DNA from: RGIG2206 sp045577615
Lineage (GTDB): Bacteria > Bacillota > Clostridia > Oscillospirales > Acutalibacteraceae
Reading direction: 5' to 3'
Assembly: GCA_045577615.1 (NCBI GenBank)
Contig: JAZNIT010000036.1
Location: forward strand, 6,955 to 70,954
DNA length: 64,000 bases
The position numbers and the translations under genes are program-made. This document shows, in pieces, positions 17,359 to 25,258 of this stretch (position 1 is the first letter of the stretch; each line of letters starts with the position of its first letter). The notes under the pieces were generated by a model. That model saw only the letters and a list, made by a program, of their open reading frames with translations. It searched no databases and was not told where the DNA came from.

Positions 17359-18027
17359 TTATTCTTCGGGTTCAATCATTCGGGTTATTATGCCGGTGGA
17401 GATTTTATTGCCGTCAGCATCAATAACATCGAACTGCGAGCCAAGCCTGAAATATTCGAGATTGTAATATTCAGGCTCCAAAATGCCCATTTCAAGAGCA
17501 AAATCCCCTTGCAAGATATGTACGGGGGCTCCGTCCTGTCTGTAACGGATGACCTTGTCATACTCTACGTTTACGTCCTCGGCGGCCACATCCTTAAGAC
17601 GGATAGCATAGATTTGCTCGATGCGAAGGCTGATCGGGGGTGCGACCTCTATCTCAAACTGCATTGGAGGGTTAACCCAGTCGCCCTTGTCGTCGCGGCG
17701 AGCCAAAGGGGGCGTTACACACAAAAATATAACAATGTAGCCCACACAAATGAGTATATCTAAAAACAGTATTGCTATAAAAAGTGTATACATTTTCAAC
17801 CATACACAAAAAATCAAGTAACTTATCAACAGAAATGTAAATGGGAGAAAATAAAGCAATGACGTGACTAAATTTTGACCAAGTGCAACACGGCGGCCAC
17901 AATTTTCACACTCGGGGTCGCTATTTCTTCTGCGGTAGCGATAGCCATCGTTGACATTGCCCATTCTCAATCTGCTTGCCATTGTAAAGACGGCCTTTCC
18001 GCACCAAGGACAACGAAAATGTTTCAT
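17359..18027 (-). CDS. Zinc-ribbon membrane protein, function unknown
   Basis: A 222-residue protein starting MKHFRCPWCGKAVFTM. Two CxxC pairs (CPWCG and CENCG, about residues 6-9 and 40-43) form a zinc ribbon. Two hydrophobic segments follow (about residues 52-76 and 80-102), then a soluble C-terminal domain of about 110 residues with several EY/LE motifs. The start at 18027 has AAGGAG upstream; a longer frame from 18081 enters the neighbour and was rejected. One base separates it from the SGNH hydrolase stop, so they are likely co-transcribed. No family is recognised. Confidence 0.7.
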   Translation of the reverse strand: MKHFRCPWCGKAVFTMASRLRMGNVNDGYRYRRRNSDPECENCGRRVALGQNLVTSLLYFLPFTFLLISYLIFCVWLKMYTLFIAILFLDILICVGYIVIFLCVTPPLARRDDKGDWVNPPMQFEIEVAPPISLRIEQIYAIRLKDVAAEDVNVEYDKVIRYRQDGAPVHILQGDFALEMGILEPEYYNLEYFRLGSQFDVIDADGNKISTGIITRMIEPEE

Positions 18028-18028
18028 T

Positions 18029-19180
18029 TTATTTCTCCTTGAAAAGTTTTTCGAAAGCCAAATCGGCCATTTTTTGGGCACCTGCAGTTGAGGGGTGGAG
18101 GTGGTCGCCGCTGTCGTAAATGGGATTGAAGGTAAGCTCGTCCTCGGCGCTCTTCATATACATATCAAAATCAATCACACCGTCGATGCAATCGGTAGTG
18201 CGAATCCACTCGTTAACGCCTTGACGGATGGGCTCTCTGAAATCGTTGTATGAACGCCAACCCTTGATGGTCATAATGGTGCCCATATATACCTTTAAGC
18301 CTGCCTTGCGGGCGGTATCGGCATAGAAGCGCAGACCCTCGATAAGCTCCTCTGCGGTGGGCAGATGAGAAAGAGGGCGGAAGATGTTGGAGCCGTCGGT
18401 TTCAGGGTGAATTATATCGTTGACGCCGTGCAAAATAACCACGGTATCGGCTCCTGCGGTTTTAATCTCGCGCACAAAGCGGTCATCACCCTTAATGCCG
18501 TATTGATAATAAGGCACGCAATCGTATTGACGAAGCACGCGGCTGCCGCTGACGGCGCGACGAGCAACTGAAACATTGGTAATGCCCTTATCCTCCATAT
18601 TTTTCATCAGCCATTCGGGCCATGATTGGGCGGTGATAGAGTCGCCGTAGGCAATGATTGAACGGCAGTTTTCATCGGCGAGAAGGTCAACCTCGGTGAG
18701 AAAATAGCAATAGCCTGTGAAATTGGATTTGGCGGGGTCAAACTCTGCCTTATCGAAGCTGTCGCCTCTGCAAAATTGATTTTTGGTATAGGGGCCTGAG
18801 ACGGCGCAGGCGGGGGCCATATTGACAAAGCCACCGATGTAGAGAGTTATGGCAAAATCGTCACCTGCGGTGGCGGCAAAAGTCACCTCGTCACTGGTTA
18901 CGGTTTCACCTGCTGCCATCTTGCATTTGGAATCGCCGCCAAAGGTAACTGCTACCGCCTTGTCGGTCAAGGTGATGCCGTCAACCATGGGGGCAACGGA
19001 AATTTTATCAATGATTGCCTCGTCTTTACTGACGTGGTTGGAAAAAGCAAGGCGGATTTTTTCGCCCGAAATTGTTGTGTGTATTTTATACCGCAAGGTC
19101 AAATCGTGGGCATAATTTTCTACCCTTTGTTCACTGTAGGACGGAGCGGTGGACCAGGTGGCAACCCATTTTTTGCTCAT
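18029..19180 (-). CDS. SGNH/GDSL hydrolase
   Basis: A 383-residue protein. Block I is IIAYGDSITAQSWP (nucleophile Ser), block III is HGVNDI, and block V is DHLHPSTAG with the catalytic Asp-His pair. An N-terminal beta-rich region of about 170 residues precedes the esterase domain, as in rhamnogalacturonan- or xylan-acetylesterase-like GDSL proteins. No signal peptide is apparent, so it is probably cytoplasmic. The start at 19180 has GGAGGAATTTC upstream. Substrate is not predictable from sequence; a carbohydrate ester is plausible. Confidence 0.88.
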   Translation of the reverse strand: MSKKWVATWSTAPSYSEQRVENYAHDLTLRYKIHTTISGEKIRLAFSNHVSKDEAIIDKISVAPMVDGITLTDKAVAVTFGGDSKCKMAAGETVTSDEVTFAATAGDDFAITLYIGGFVNMAPACAVSGPYTKNQFCRGDSFDKAEFDPAKSNFTGYCYFLTEVDLLADENCRSIIAYGDSITAQSWPEWLMKNMEDKGITNVSVARRAVSGSRVLRQYDCVPYYQYGIKGDDRFVREIKTAGADTVVILHGVNDIIHPETDGSNIFRPLSHLPTAEELIEGLRFYADTARKAGLKVYMGTIMTIKGWRSYNDFREPIRQGVNEWIRTTDCIDGVIDFDMYMKSAEDELTFNPIYDSGDHLHPSTAGAQKMADLAFEKLFKEK

Positions 19181-19265
19181 TTTGAAATTCCTCCAAAAGA
19201 AATGTGCAGCGCTTTTGCACTGCACAAATTATAGCATAGCTTATTTTATTTTTCAAGGCAATGGC

Positions 19266-20033
19266 TTAATTTTCGGCCTTGGTGTAAGGTAAAATGCAGG
19301 TCGAAAGGCCCGAATCGATAAGCAAATCCGTGCCGGTGGTGCTGTTGGACAAATCGGTACCCAGATAAAACACCGCGTTGGCAATATCCTGTTCGGCTGC
19401 CTCGTGATTCAAGGGGTAGCGTGAACGGCGCACTGCCTTTGCCTCTTCAGTCATTTCGTCCCATCTTACCGAGTGGATGGCACCTGCAACGATGTTGTTG
19501 GCGCGGATATGATACTCGCCAAGTTCATAGGCCAGACAGCGCACCATTGCGGCCAGAGCGGCCTTACTCATTGCGTAAGGCAAGCGGTCGCGGATGCAGC
19601 CGTTGGCCTGAATTGAGCCGATGGTGACGATGGCACCCCCCTCGCCCTTGTCGCGCATAATAGTCGCCGCCTGCTGACAGCAAAGAAAGCTGCCTCTTGC
19701 ATTAGCCTCCATAACAGCGTCAAAGCCATTGACGTCGGTAGAAAAGGTGCCCATACCGATGCCAAGGTGGGCAGCGTTGGCAACAAAGCAATCAAGACGG
19801 TCAAAATCAGCCTTAAACTGCTCAAAGGCTTTTGCTATGCTGTTGGGATCACCCAGCTCAAGAGCATAGCCCTTGGCGGTGACGCCATATTCTGCATTCA
19901 GCATTTTTGCCGTAGCATTGGAGGAGGCTCGGTCGCGGCTTGACACGGCAACGTCCCATCCCTTTGATGCAAAAAGTTTGCTTATGGCGAGGCCTGTATT
20001 GGCACAACCGCCGGTTATAAATACAACACTCAT
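19266..20033 (-). CDS. Short-chain dehydrogenase/reductase (SDR)
   Basis: A 255-residue classical SDR. The usual TGxxxGxG cofactor motif appears as TGGCANTGLAI, with DRASSN after strand 2, VANAAHLG (the NAG-like motif), VTIGSIQANG (catalytic Ser) and PYAMSKAAL (YxxxK). The C-terminal LIDSGLS block is typical. The first glycine motif is slightly altered (GGCANTG). The substrate is unknown. Confidence 0.9.
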   Translation of the reverse strand: MSVVFITGGCANTGLAISKLFASKGWDVAVSSRDRASSNATAKMLNAEYGVTAKGYALELGDPNSIAKAFEQFKADFDRLDCFVANAAHLGIGMGTFSTDVNGFDAVMEANARGSFLCCQQAATIMRDKGEGGAIVTIGSIQANGCIRDRLPYAMSKAALAAMVRCLAYELGEYHIRANNIVAGAIHSVRWDEMTEEAKAVRRSRYPLNHEAAEQDIANAVFYLGTDLSNSTTGTDLLIDSGLSTCILPYTKAEN

Positions 20034-20072
20034 TGTGGTTTCTCCTTTTAGTGGGGATTTCTATAAAAATTA

Positions 20073-20096
20073 TACCCCTGCCGCACAGCAGGGGTA
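20073..20096 (-). terminator. Terminator downstream of the MgtC-like gene
   Basis: TACCCCTGC / GCAGGGGTA stem with loop CGCACA; on the minus strand it is followed by TATAATTTTTATAG. Confidence 0.7.
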
Positions 20097-20138
20097 AATC
20101 GCAAAATTAGTATTTTTTTGCACAAAACGCGCAAGCTT

Positions 20139-20807
20139 TTAACTTTCTTCTTCAACAAATACCACGTGCTCAAGTTGGTTAAGCTTGAGAATATCAAGGT
20201 CAAGTCGGCGGTCGATGATAAGATTTATGCCCAAATGACCTGCAAAGCCGCTCTTGGGAGCCATCATTCGATGGGTAAAGGTAACCTGAAATTCGTCCTT
20301 TATTTGCTCAACGATTTCGTTTGCCTTATACATATCGTCAATTTCGAGATAAATAATCTCTGCGGCCTTTTTGCGGCGTTCAAGCTTGGCAAAAAGAACA
20401 ATCGCAATAAGGAAAAGCACCGTAACAATAACAGCACCCTCATAAAAACCGTAGCCAAGTGCTATACCGATTACACTTGTTGTCCATACGCCTGCGGCGG
20501 TGGTCAAACCTGTGATAACGTTGTTGCTTTTAAGAATGATCATACCTGCACCCAAGAAACCGATGCCTGATATAACCTGGGCAGGAATACGCAAAACGTC
20601 ACCGCCAAAACCAAGTTCTGTACTTACATACAGGCTGATCATTGATGTGAGAGCTGCGCCCAAGCAAACGATAATGTGGGTGCGCATACCTGCAGCACGA
20701 CCGTGGCGGGCGCGCTCGCTACCGATAAGGCAACCGATAACTACTGCCACAAAAGAACGAAAAGCGACCGAAATAAGAACCTCTAAACTAATACCTGCAA
20801 ACTCCAT
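20139..20807 (-). CDS. MgtC/SapB family membrane protein
   Basis: A 222-residue protein with about five hydrophobic segments in the first 145 residues and a small C-terminal ACT-like cytoplasmic domain. The family block GCLIGSERARHGRAAGMRTH and IPAQVISGIGFLGAGMI are clear. MgtC proteins are inner-membrane modulators (F-type ATPase or Mg2+-related stress in pathogens); the housekeeping role in commensals is unclear. It stands alone with its own terminator. Confidence 0.9.
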   Translation of the reverse strand: MEFAGISLEVLISVAFRSFVAVVIGCLIGSERARHGRAAGMRTHIIVCLGAALTSMISLYVSTELGFGGDVLRIPAQVISGIGFLGAGMIILKSNNVITGLTTAAGVWTTSVIGIALGYGFYEGAVIVTVLFLIAIVLFAKLERRKKAAEIIYLEIDDMYKANEIVEQIKDEFQVTFTHRMMAPKSGFAGHLGINLIIDRRLDLDILKLNQLEHVVFVEEES

Positions 20808-20863
20808 TTTTTACCCCCTTGTGTAGTTTATGCCCCAAAAATCGGGCATAGAATATAAAAGTT

Positions 20864-20897
20864 AAAGAAGCAAAAACTGCGGGGTTTTTGCTTCTTT
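20864..20897 (-). terminator. Terminator of the metallophosphoesterase operon
   Basis: Perfect stem AAAGAAGCAAAAA / TTTTTGCTTCTTT with loop CTGCGGGG. A second small hairpin (ATGCCCCAAAAATCGGGCAT) lies just beyond, before mgtC. Confidence 0.85.
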
Positions 20898-20948
20898 GTT
20901 TTATTATGATAAATTATATACCACCTTGTGACAAAAATCAAGGTTTTT

Positions 20949-22637
20949 TTATTTTAAAACGGATATGCTGTCGAAATAAGCACAGTTTTTAAAAACACCC
21001 CAAGTTTCGCCCAACTGCAGCGCAACTTTTACGGGCGCAGAGAAGCCCTCTGCCGCAACTGTCAAAGCAGGCAAATCGTCTCGCCACATAGTAAGGGTGC
21101 CATCTTTGAGAGTGAGGCCGACGGTGCCTGATTCGATGGTGTAGGGCAGTTTTGTGGTGGCAATTACGCGGTCTGACTCAAAGGGGTTGCCATCCCCTAT
21201 CTGCCAGCCGTCAAGGATTGCCACCCTATTATCGTCCCGTGTGCGACAGGTGGCGGCGGTGTAACGCCCCACCTGAAGGCAACTGAAATCGTCATCGGAG
21301 TTGTTGTAGCGGTTGCGATGATTGTGAGTGAAAACCTCAAAGCTGCTGCCCAAATCAAAGCTGTTTTTGCTGATAATAAAGGGGCGCACATCATCCGAAT
21401 CGGTGGCAAAGCCTACCTCTTCACGAATGAAATCGACGTCGCCCGTCCACATATGGGCAAGAATTGGGCCCTCGTAAAGCACCTCGTTAAAGGTGGGGAC
21501 GGCAGGAGTGGTTTTAAACCGAGCGGTGAGAGGGGTGCCTTGGTTGCCGTAAAAATCTACGGGACAAAGGGTGAGGCTGTATTCACAATCGGGTGTGAGC
21601 CCCTCAATCACCATACGCCCCCTGCCCTCTCTGGGCAGATAGTAGTAAGAAGTGAACTGTGCGCTGACCTGCTCACCATCCTTATCGGTAGCGGTGGCAA
21701 GGTAATACTCAACCTCTCCGCTTGCCTGTGGGTAGGATATCAGTGCGGCGCAGGGGCCGACATTGGTGATTTGAAGGTCGCCTTCGGCAAAGCGCATTTT
21801 GGGGGCGCGCTTTGCCCTTGCGGCAATGGAATTGTCCACGTCGGGTGCGATAACCCATGGTTTTCCGATGGCTTTTTGCTGAATTACGTCTACCCTTTCC
21901 ATCAAAAGGGTGGCGCCGTCGCATTGAGCGACGATGACAACAGGCAGGTAGTGGCCCACCACGTTGCCCGTAATATTATCCCACTTGGCCGACTGCCAGA
22001 GCGAGCCTGCATTGACTGAGTGGTAGCCACTCTCGCTTTGCATAAAGGAGCGCTCGTTAGCCAAAAATGCGTGGGAATGGCCGCTGAGGAGCACCGCCTG
22101 AGGGTGCTTTTTAAGCACATCGTCCAATCGTCCGCCCTTTTTGTTGCCACCGTCACCGTAAAGGCCCAAGGCGCCACTGCTGTAATGGCACACCACAAAT
22201 GCAGGCAGCCCATCCTTTTGGGCTGTGGACAGCTGCTCATCAAGCCAAGCGTAGTCCTCGTCGGTGTAGCCGGCGGAGTGATTGCGAGCCGAAAAGGTGA
22301 TGAAGGTGTAGCCCTTAACCTTGGTCACAAAGCGGTATGGGATGCCCACAACCGACTCAAACCGAGCGCGGCAAAGGGCATTTTCTTCGTCAGAATTAAC
22401 CTTGTTGCCATAGTCGTGGTTACCCATTGCGGCAATGAAGGGAGCAGCGCTGTTGATACCTTCAAGGCCGCTTTTGACGGCAGCTGCAACACTTTCGACC
22501 TCTATTTGACCGCCCGTGTTGGTAAGGTCTCCTGTGCAGACAACGGCATCGATGGGTCCGCCTTTGCCCTCCTGCTTTATGGCTTCGAACACATAGTGAC
22601 CGTAGCAATGCACGTCACCAACAATTAAAAATCGCAC
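20949..22637 (-). CDS. Metallophosphoesterase with C-terminal beta-sandwich region
   Basis: 562 residues. The calcineurin-like phosphoesterase core is at the N-terminus: IVGDVHCYGHYV, VVCTGDLTNTGGQ, AAMGNHDYGN, VVCHYSS and LLSGHSHAF supply the metal ligands. The C-terminal ~250 residues contain a fibronectin-like stretch (YYLPREGRGRMVIEGLTPDC) and a concanavalin-like end. No signal peptide is seen. The start is GTG at 22637; its GAGGAG ribosome site lies in the last codons of the upstream DUF4349 gene, so translation is coupled. Substrate unknown. Confidence 0.85.
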   Translation of the reverse strand: MRFLIVGDVHCYGHYVFEAIKQEGKGGPIDAVVCTGDLTNTGGQIEVESVAAAVKSGLEGINSAAPFIAAMGNHDYGNKVNSDEENALCRARFESVVGIPYRFVTKVKGYTFITFSARNHSAGYTDEDYAWLDEQLSTAQKDGLPAFVVCHYSSGALGLYGDGGNKKGGRLDDVLKKHPQAVLLSGHSHAFLANERSFMQSESGYHSVNAGSLWQSAKWDNITGNVVGHYLPVVIVAQCDGATLLMERVDVIQQKAIGKPWVIAPDVDNSIAARAKRAPKMRFAEGDLQITNVGPCAALISYPQASGEVEYYLATATDKDGEQVSAQFTSYYYLPREGRGRMVIEGLTPDCEYSLTLCPVDFYGNQGTPLTARFKTTPAVPTFNEVLYEGPILAHMWTGDVDFIREEVGFATDSDDVRPFIISKNSFDLGSSFEVFTHNHRNRYNNSDDDFSCLQVGRYTAATCRTRDDNRVAILDGWQIGDGNPFESDRVIATTKLPYTIESGTVGLTLKDGTLTMWRDDLPALTVAAEGFSAPVKVALQLGETWGVFKNCAYFDSISVLK

Positions 22638-22639
22638 CT

Positions 22640-23485
22640 TTACTGCTCCTCTTTTTTAACTTCTTTTTTCTTGCTTTTTGACTTTTTAGTAATCACAACG
22701 GCAATTACAACAGCGCCGCCGATAACCAGAATAAAGGGCAACGCGCCAATGAGGAATATAGCAACAGCAGAAAGGGCGGCGGCGAAAAACTCCCATCCGT
22801 CAACAAAGGCATTACCTGCCTTTGACCAGAAGGTGGGTTTGCTTTCGGTTTCGCGCTCAACCTCGTCAAGTTGGAAATTCACGGTAGCGTATGCCACCAG
22901 AGTGTCGTAATTTTTCTTTCGAGCCTTGTAGGATTCAAGCTCTCCCCTAACCTCGTACAGACGGCTTTGGATAGAGATAACGTCATCAAGCTTTTCAGCC
23001 TTTTCAAGCATTGACATCAATGCGGTCTGCTCGGTTTCAAGGGCGGCAATATGGCTCTCTACATCTACGTAGGAGTCGGTCACATCCTCTACGTTAGAGG
23101 ATTGGCGGGTAACGTTGACAGCGTCGCCAAGGGTGGTCAAAAACTCCTCCACCTTATCGGCAGGCACACGAGCGGTAAGGGTCATATAGCGTGTGTCGTT
23201 ATAGGAATTGTTGCTGACCGATTGGTTTTGGATATATCCCTCGGCCTTTTTAATAGCCGATTCAAGGGTAGAAGTTGCCTTGTCAAAATCTTTGGTTTCG
23301 GCATCTATCTCATAGGTGCGAACAAGCTTGCGGTCAATCTTTTCCATAGTGGTGTCGGTTACACCAATGTCGCCACCACCCGGCACAGCCTCGTCGGTGG
23401 TGTATTTGTTGTCAGCTTCTGCGCCGCAACCACTCATAAGGATAATCATAACAACCGATAAAAGTAAAGCTAATATTTTTTTCAT
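22640..23485 (-). CDS. DUF4349 lipoprotein
   Basis: A 281-residue predicted lipoprotein. The signal peptide ends in a lipobox (LMSGCGAE, Cys near residue 20). The middle has RKLVRTYEIDAETKDFDKAT, VPADKVEEFL and a coiled-coil stretch (VESHIAALETEQTALMSML), as in DUF4349. The C-terminus has a membrane anchor (FFAAALSAVAIFLIGALPFI) and a basic KKSKSKKK tail. The domain lies outside the membrane. Function unknown. It is the first gene of a pair with the metallophosphoesterase. Confidence 0.88.
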   Translation of the reverse strand: MKKILALLLSVVMIILMSGCGAEADNKYTTDEAVPGGGDIGVTDTTMEKIDRKLVRTYEIDAETKDFDKATSTLESAIKKAEGYIQNQSVSNNSYNDTRYMTLTARVPADKVEEFLTTLGDAVNVTRQSSNVEDVTDSYVDVESHIAALETEQTALMSMLEKAEKLDDVISIQSRLYEVRGELESYKARKKNYDTLVAYATVNFQLDEVERETESKPTFWSKAGNAFVDGWEFFAAALSAVAIFLIGALPFILVIGGAVVIAVVITKKSKSKKKEVKKEEQ

Positions 23486-23662
23486 AATAACCCTCCTGAT
23501 ATGTAAAAGTTGCCGTGGATTACACTTTAATTTTAACTTAAAAAGGTGCTCAAATCAAGTTTTTTTGAGTTATTAAATTATTATAAATTATGCAAATAAA
23601 GGCTTGCTTTTTACCTTGCGGTGTTGTATAATACCGTTGTTGTCGCAAGACGAGTTGAATAT

Positions 23663-23738
23663 GGACGCTTAGCGCAGCTGGTAGCGCTTCCGCTTGACGT
23701 GCGGGAGGTCAGGGGTTCGAGTCCCTTAGCGTCCACCA
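23663..23738 (+). tRNA. tRNA-Val (anticodon GAC), CCA encoded
   Basis: Cloverleaf: acceptor GGACGCT/AGCGTCC, D stem GCGC/GCGC, anticodon stem TCCGC/GCGGG with loop TTGACGT (anticodon GAC), T arm AGGGG-TTCGAGT-CCCTT, discriminator A and encoded CCA. 76 nt long. Its 3' end is the target copied by the elements that follow. Confidence 0.95.
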
Positions 23739-23744
23739 AAAAAG

Positions 23745-23770
23745 AAAGCACCCTGCTGGGTGCTTTTTCT
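23745..23770 (+). terminator. Terminator of tRNA-Val
   Basis: AAAGCACCC / GGGTGCTTT stem with loop TGCT and a T run. Confidence 0.9.
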
Positions 23771-23773
23771 TTT

Positions 23774-23916
23774 TTTGCTAAGGGGCTCGAACCACAAAAG
23801 GGAGCGAACACCGAGCATCAGCGAGGTAAGAAGCGACTAAGAAACAGTCCGGTGGACTGCTTCGCCTTTTGTCCAACCGAGCGGTAGCGAGGGCGCTGTC
23901 CCTTAGCGTCCACCAA
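23774..23916 (+). repeat. tRNA-end-mimicking element, copy 1
   Basis: About 143 bp. It opens with GCTAAGGGGCTCGAACC (23777-23793), the reverse complement of the tRNA-Val T arm/acceptor with one mismatch. It contains the palindrome CAGTCC-GGT-GGACTG (23845-23859) and closes with GTCCCTTAGCGTCCACCA (23898-23915), an exact copy of the last 18 nt of the tRNA. An internal ACAAAAGG / CCTTTTGT pairing also exists. No ORF. The same unit recurs at 25011, exactly 1237 bp on, with one noticed difference. Confidence 0.85.
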
Positions 23917-23920
23917 CAAA

Positions 23921-23959
23921 AAAAGTACCTTTGTCTACCAAGACAAAGGTACTTTTTTT
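23921..23959 (+). terminator. Terminator after element copy 1
   Basis: AGTACCTTTGTCT / AGACAAAGGTACT stem, loop ACCA, A run before and seven T after. Confidence 0.85.
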
Positions 23960-23960
23960 G

Positions 23961-24139
23961 AACTAAGTGTTCCGCTTACTCGGAACGTGAAGTATCCTTC
24001 GGACGTGAAGCGCACTTCGTGCGTGAAGTGTGCCTTCGGCACGATATACGGAACACTTAACTTCACTTTGCGCCAATGGCGCAATACTTCACTATTCCGT
24101 AAGGCATAACTTCACTGCGGCTTGCCGCAACTTCACTAA
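23961..24139. repeat. Hairpin array upstream of the four-helix-bundle gene
   Basis: The left side has three ~18 bp hairpin units opening with GTGAAG (GTGAAGTATCCTTCGGAC, GTGAAGCGCACTTCGTGC, GTGAAGTGTGCCTTCGGCAC). These sit inside an outer inverted repeat AAGTGTTCCG (23965-23974) / CGGAACACTT (24049-24058). The right side has four CTTCACT words separated by small hairpins, for example TTGCGCCAATGGCGCAA and TGCGGCTTGCCGCAA. GTGAAG on one side is complementary to CTTCAC on the other, so a large branched fold is possible. Confidence 0.75.
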
Positions 24140-24142
24140 TTA

Positions 24143-24171
24143 TTGAAATCTAACAAGTTTTATAGTATGAT
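24143..24171 (+). promoter_or_regulatory. Promoter of the four-helix-bundle gene
   Basis: TTGAAA (24143-24148), 17-base spacer, TATGAT (24166-24171), then GGAGGTG before the ATG at 24195. Confidence 0.65.
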
Positions 24172-24194
24172 TTATATGAAGCGGAGGTGTTATT

Positions 24195-24548
24195 ATGTCG
24201 GAAAGCAAATTGAGAACGCAATCAATGGATTTTGCAGTGTCTATTATTAACCTTGTCAAATACCTGAAAGAAAAACGAGAATCCATTATTTCTAATCAAA
24301 TCGGCAGAAGCGGCACATCTATCGGTGCAAATATCCGTGAAGCACAATATGCTCACGACAAAGCAGACTTCATTGCAAAATTGCAAATTGCTCTCAAAGA
24401 AGCAAATGAAACCGGATATTGGTTGGAACTGCTGTTCAAAACTAATTACATATCTGAAGAAGAATACAAATCCCTTGACTCTGCTTGTGCAAGTATTCGT
24501 ATTATGCTCATCTCCTCCATCAACACCGCAAAGGAAAATGTAAAATGA
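24195..24548 (+). CDS. Four-helix-bundle protein (S23/TIGR02436-like)
   Basis: A 117-residue all-helical protein. It has the family blocks FAVSIINLVKYL, IGRSGTSIGANIREAQYAHDKADF and KEANETGYWLELL. Relatives are encoded in intervening sequences of 23S rRNA genes and, as Avd, in diversity-generating retroelements; the stand-alone role is unknown. No reverse transcriptase is nearby. It lies between two copies of the tRNA-end element and directly after the hairpin array, as if carried as cargo. Overlaps the next gene by four bases (ATGA). Confidence 0.88.
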   Translation: MSESKLRTQSMDFAVSIINLVKYLKEKRESIISNQIGRSGTSIGANIREAQYAHDKADFIAKLQIALKEANETGYWLELLFKTNYISEEEYKSLDSACASIRIMLISSINTAKENVK

Positions 24549-24964
24549 AAGAAAGCAAACTTTTTTTAAATAAGCGGTGGGCCTTTTGGATCGGGATTTT
24601 CTCAGTTCTCATTTTGCTTGGTATATATACTTTATCTGAAGAACTAACAATAGCGACCATTATTATAGTCATTGGTTGCATTTGTTTACTTGGCTACATT
24701 TTTCTTTTTCCAAACAGTTACAGAATTGATGAGAAAGGAATTACTGTATACTACGGGTTTGGTATAAAAACTACCGCTAAATGGAACGAGTTGCACACTA
24801 TTGAAGATCATTATTGCAGAGCATTTCTTTGGATGAGGGAATATCATATCGGATATTTCAAAGAAGCACTTCCTTTGTGGGAAAAGGCATGCATACCAAA
24901 AAACAAGAAGACAACTGTTTTAATAGAAAAGTATTATAAAAAGACTATTGAGAAGTACGGCTGA
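24545..24964 (+). CDS. Small membrane protein with PH-like tail, unknown
   Basis: A 139-residue protein with two hydrophobic segments (about residues 12-29 and 35-55), followed by FPNSYRIDEKGITVYYGFGIKTTAKWNEL, shaped like the YcxB/bPH membrane-proximal domains. The ATG overlaps the four-helix-bundle stop, so the pair is co-translated. An upstream in-frame extension from 24485 was rejected because it lies within the neighbour. The assignment to a PH-like fold is inference from pattern only. Confidence 0.65.
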   Translation: MKESKLFLNKRWAFWIGIFSVLILLGIYTLSEELTIATIIIVIGCICLLGYIFLFPNSYRIDEKGITVYYGFGIKTTAKWNELHTIEDHYCRAFLWMREYHIGYFKEALPLWEKACIPKNKKTTVLIEKYYKKTIEKYG

Positions 24965-25010
24965 TATTGGAATGCTTTTGGTCGTTTTTACCCTTGCTTA
25001 TGCTACTTTT

Positions 25011-25153
25011 TTTGCTAAGGGGCTCGAACCACAAAAGGGAGCGAACACCGAGCATCAGCGAGGTAAGAAGCGACTAAGAAACAGTCCGGTGGACTGTTTC
25101 GCCTTTTGTCCAACCGAGCGGTAGCGAGGGCGCTGTCCCTTAGCGTCCACCAA
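25011..25153 (+). repeat. tRNA-end-mimicking element, copy 2
   Basis: Direct repeat of 23774-23916 with one noticed difference (GGACTGT instead of GGACTGC after the central palindrome). It ends with the third copy of the tRNA-Val 3' end (25135-25152). Together with copy 1 it brackets a 1.1 kb segment holding the hairpin array, the four-helix-bundle gene and the membrane protein gene. Confidence 0.85.
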
Positions 25154-25195
25154 AAAGAAAAGACACCCAATAAGAGTCGTACTCTAAAGGACAGT

Positions 25196-25236
25196 AAAAA
25201 AGGAGTCGTAGAAATTTTATTTTCTACGATTCCTTT
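25196..25236 (-). terminator. Terminator of the restriction-modification operon
   Basis: AAAAGGAGTCGTAGAAA / TTTCTACGATTCCTTTT with a short loop and A/T runs on both sides. Confidence 0.8.
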
Positions 25237-25258
25237 TGCTTTACAGAATTTTTACCAA

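Noticed and set aside
23961..24139. Diversity-generating retroelement suggested by the Avd-like four-helix-bundle gene
   Set aside because: No reverse transcriptase or template/variable repeat pair is present.
23774..25153. CRISPR array
   Set aside because: The repeats are two long units 1.2 kb apart plus hairpin units of varied sequence; there are no uniform repeat-spacer periods and no cas genes.
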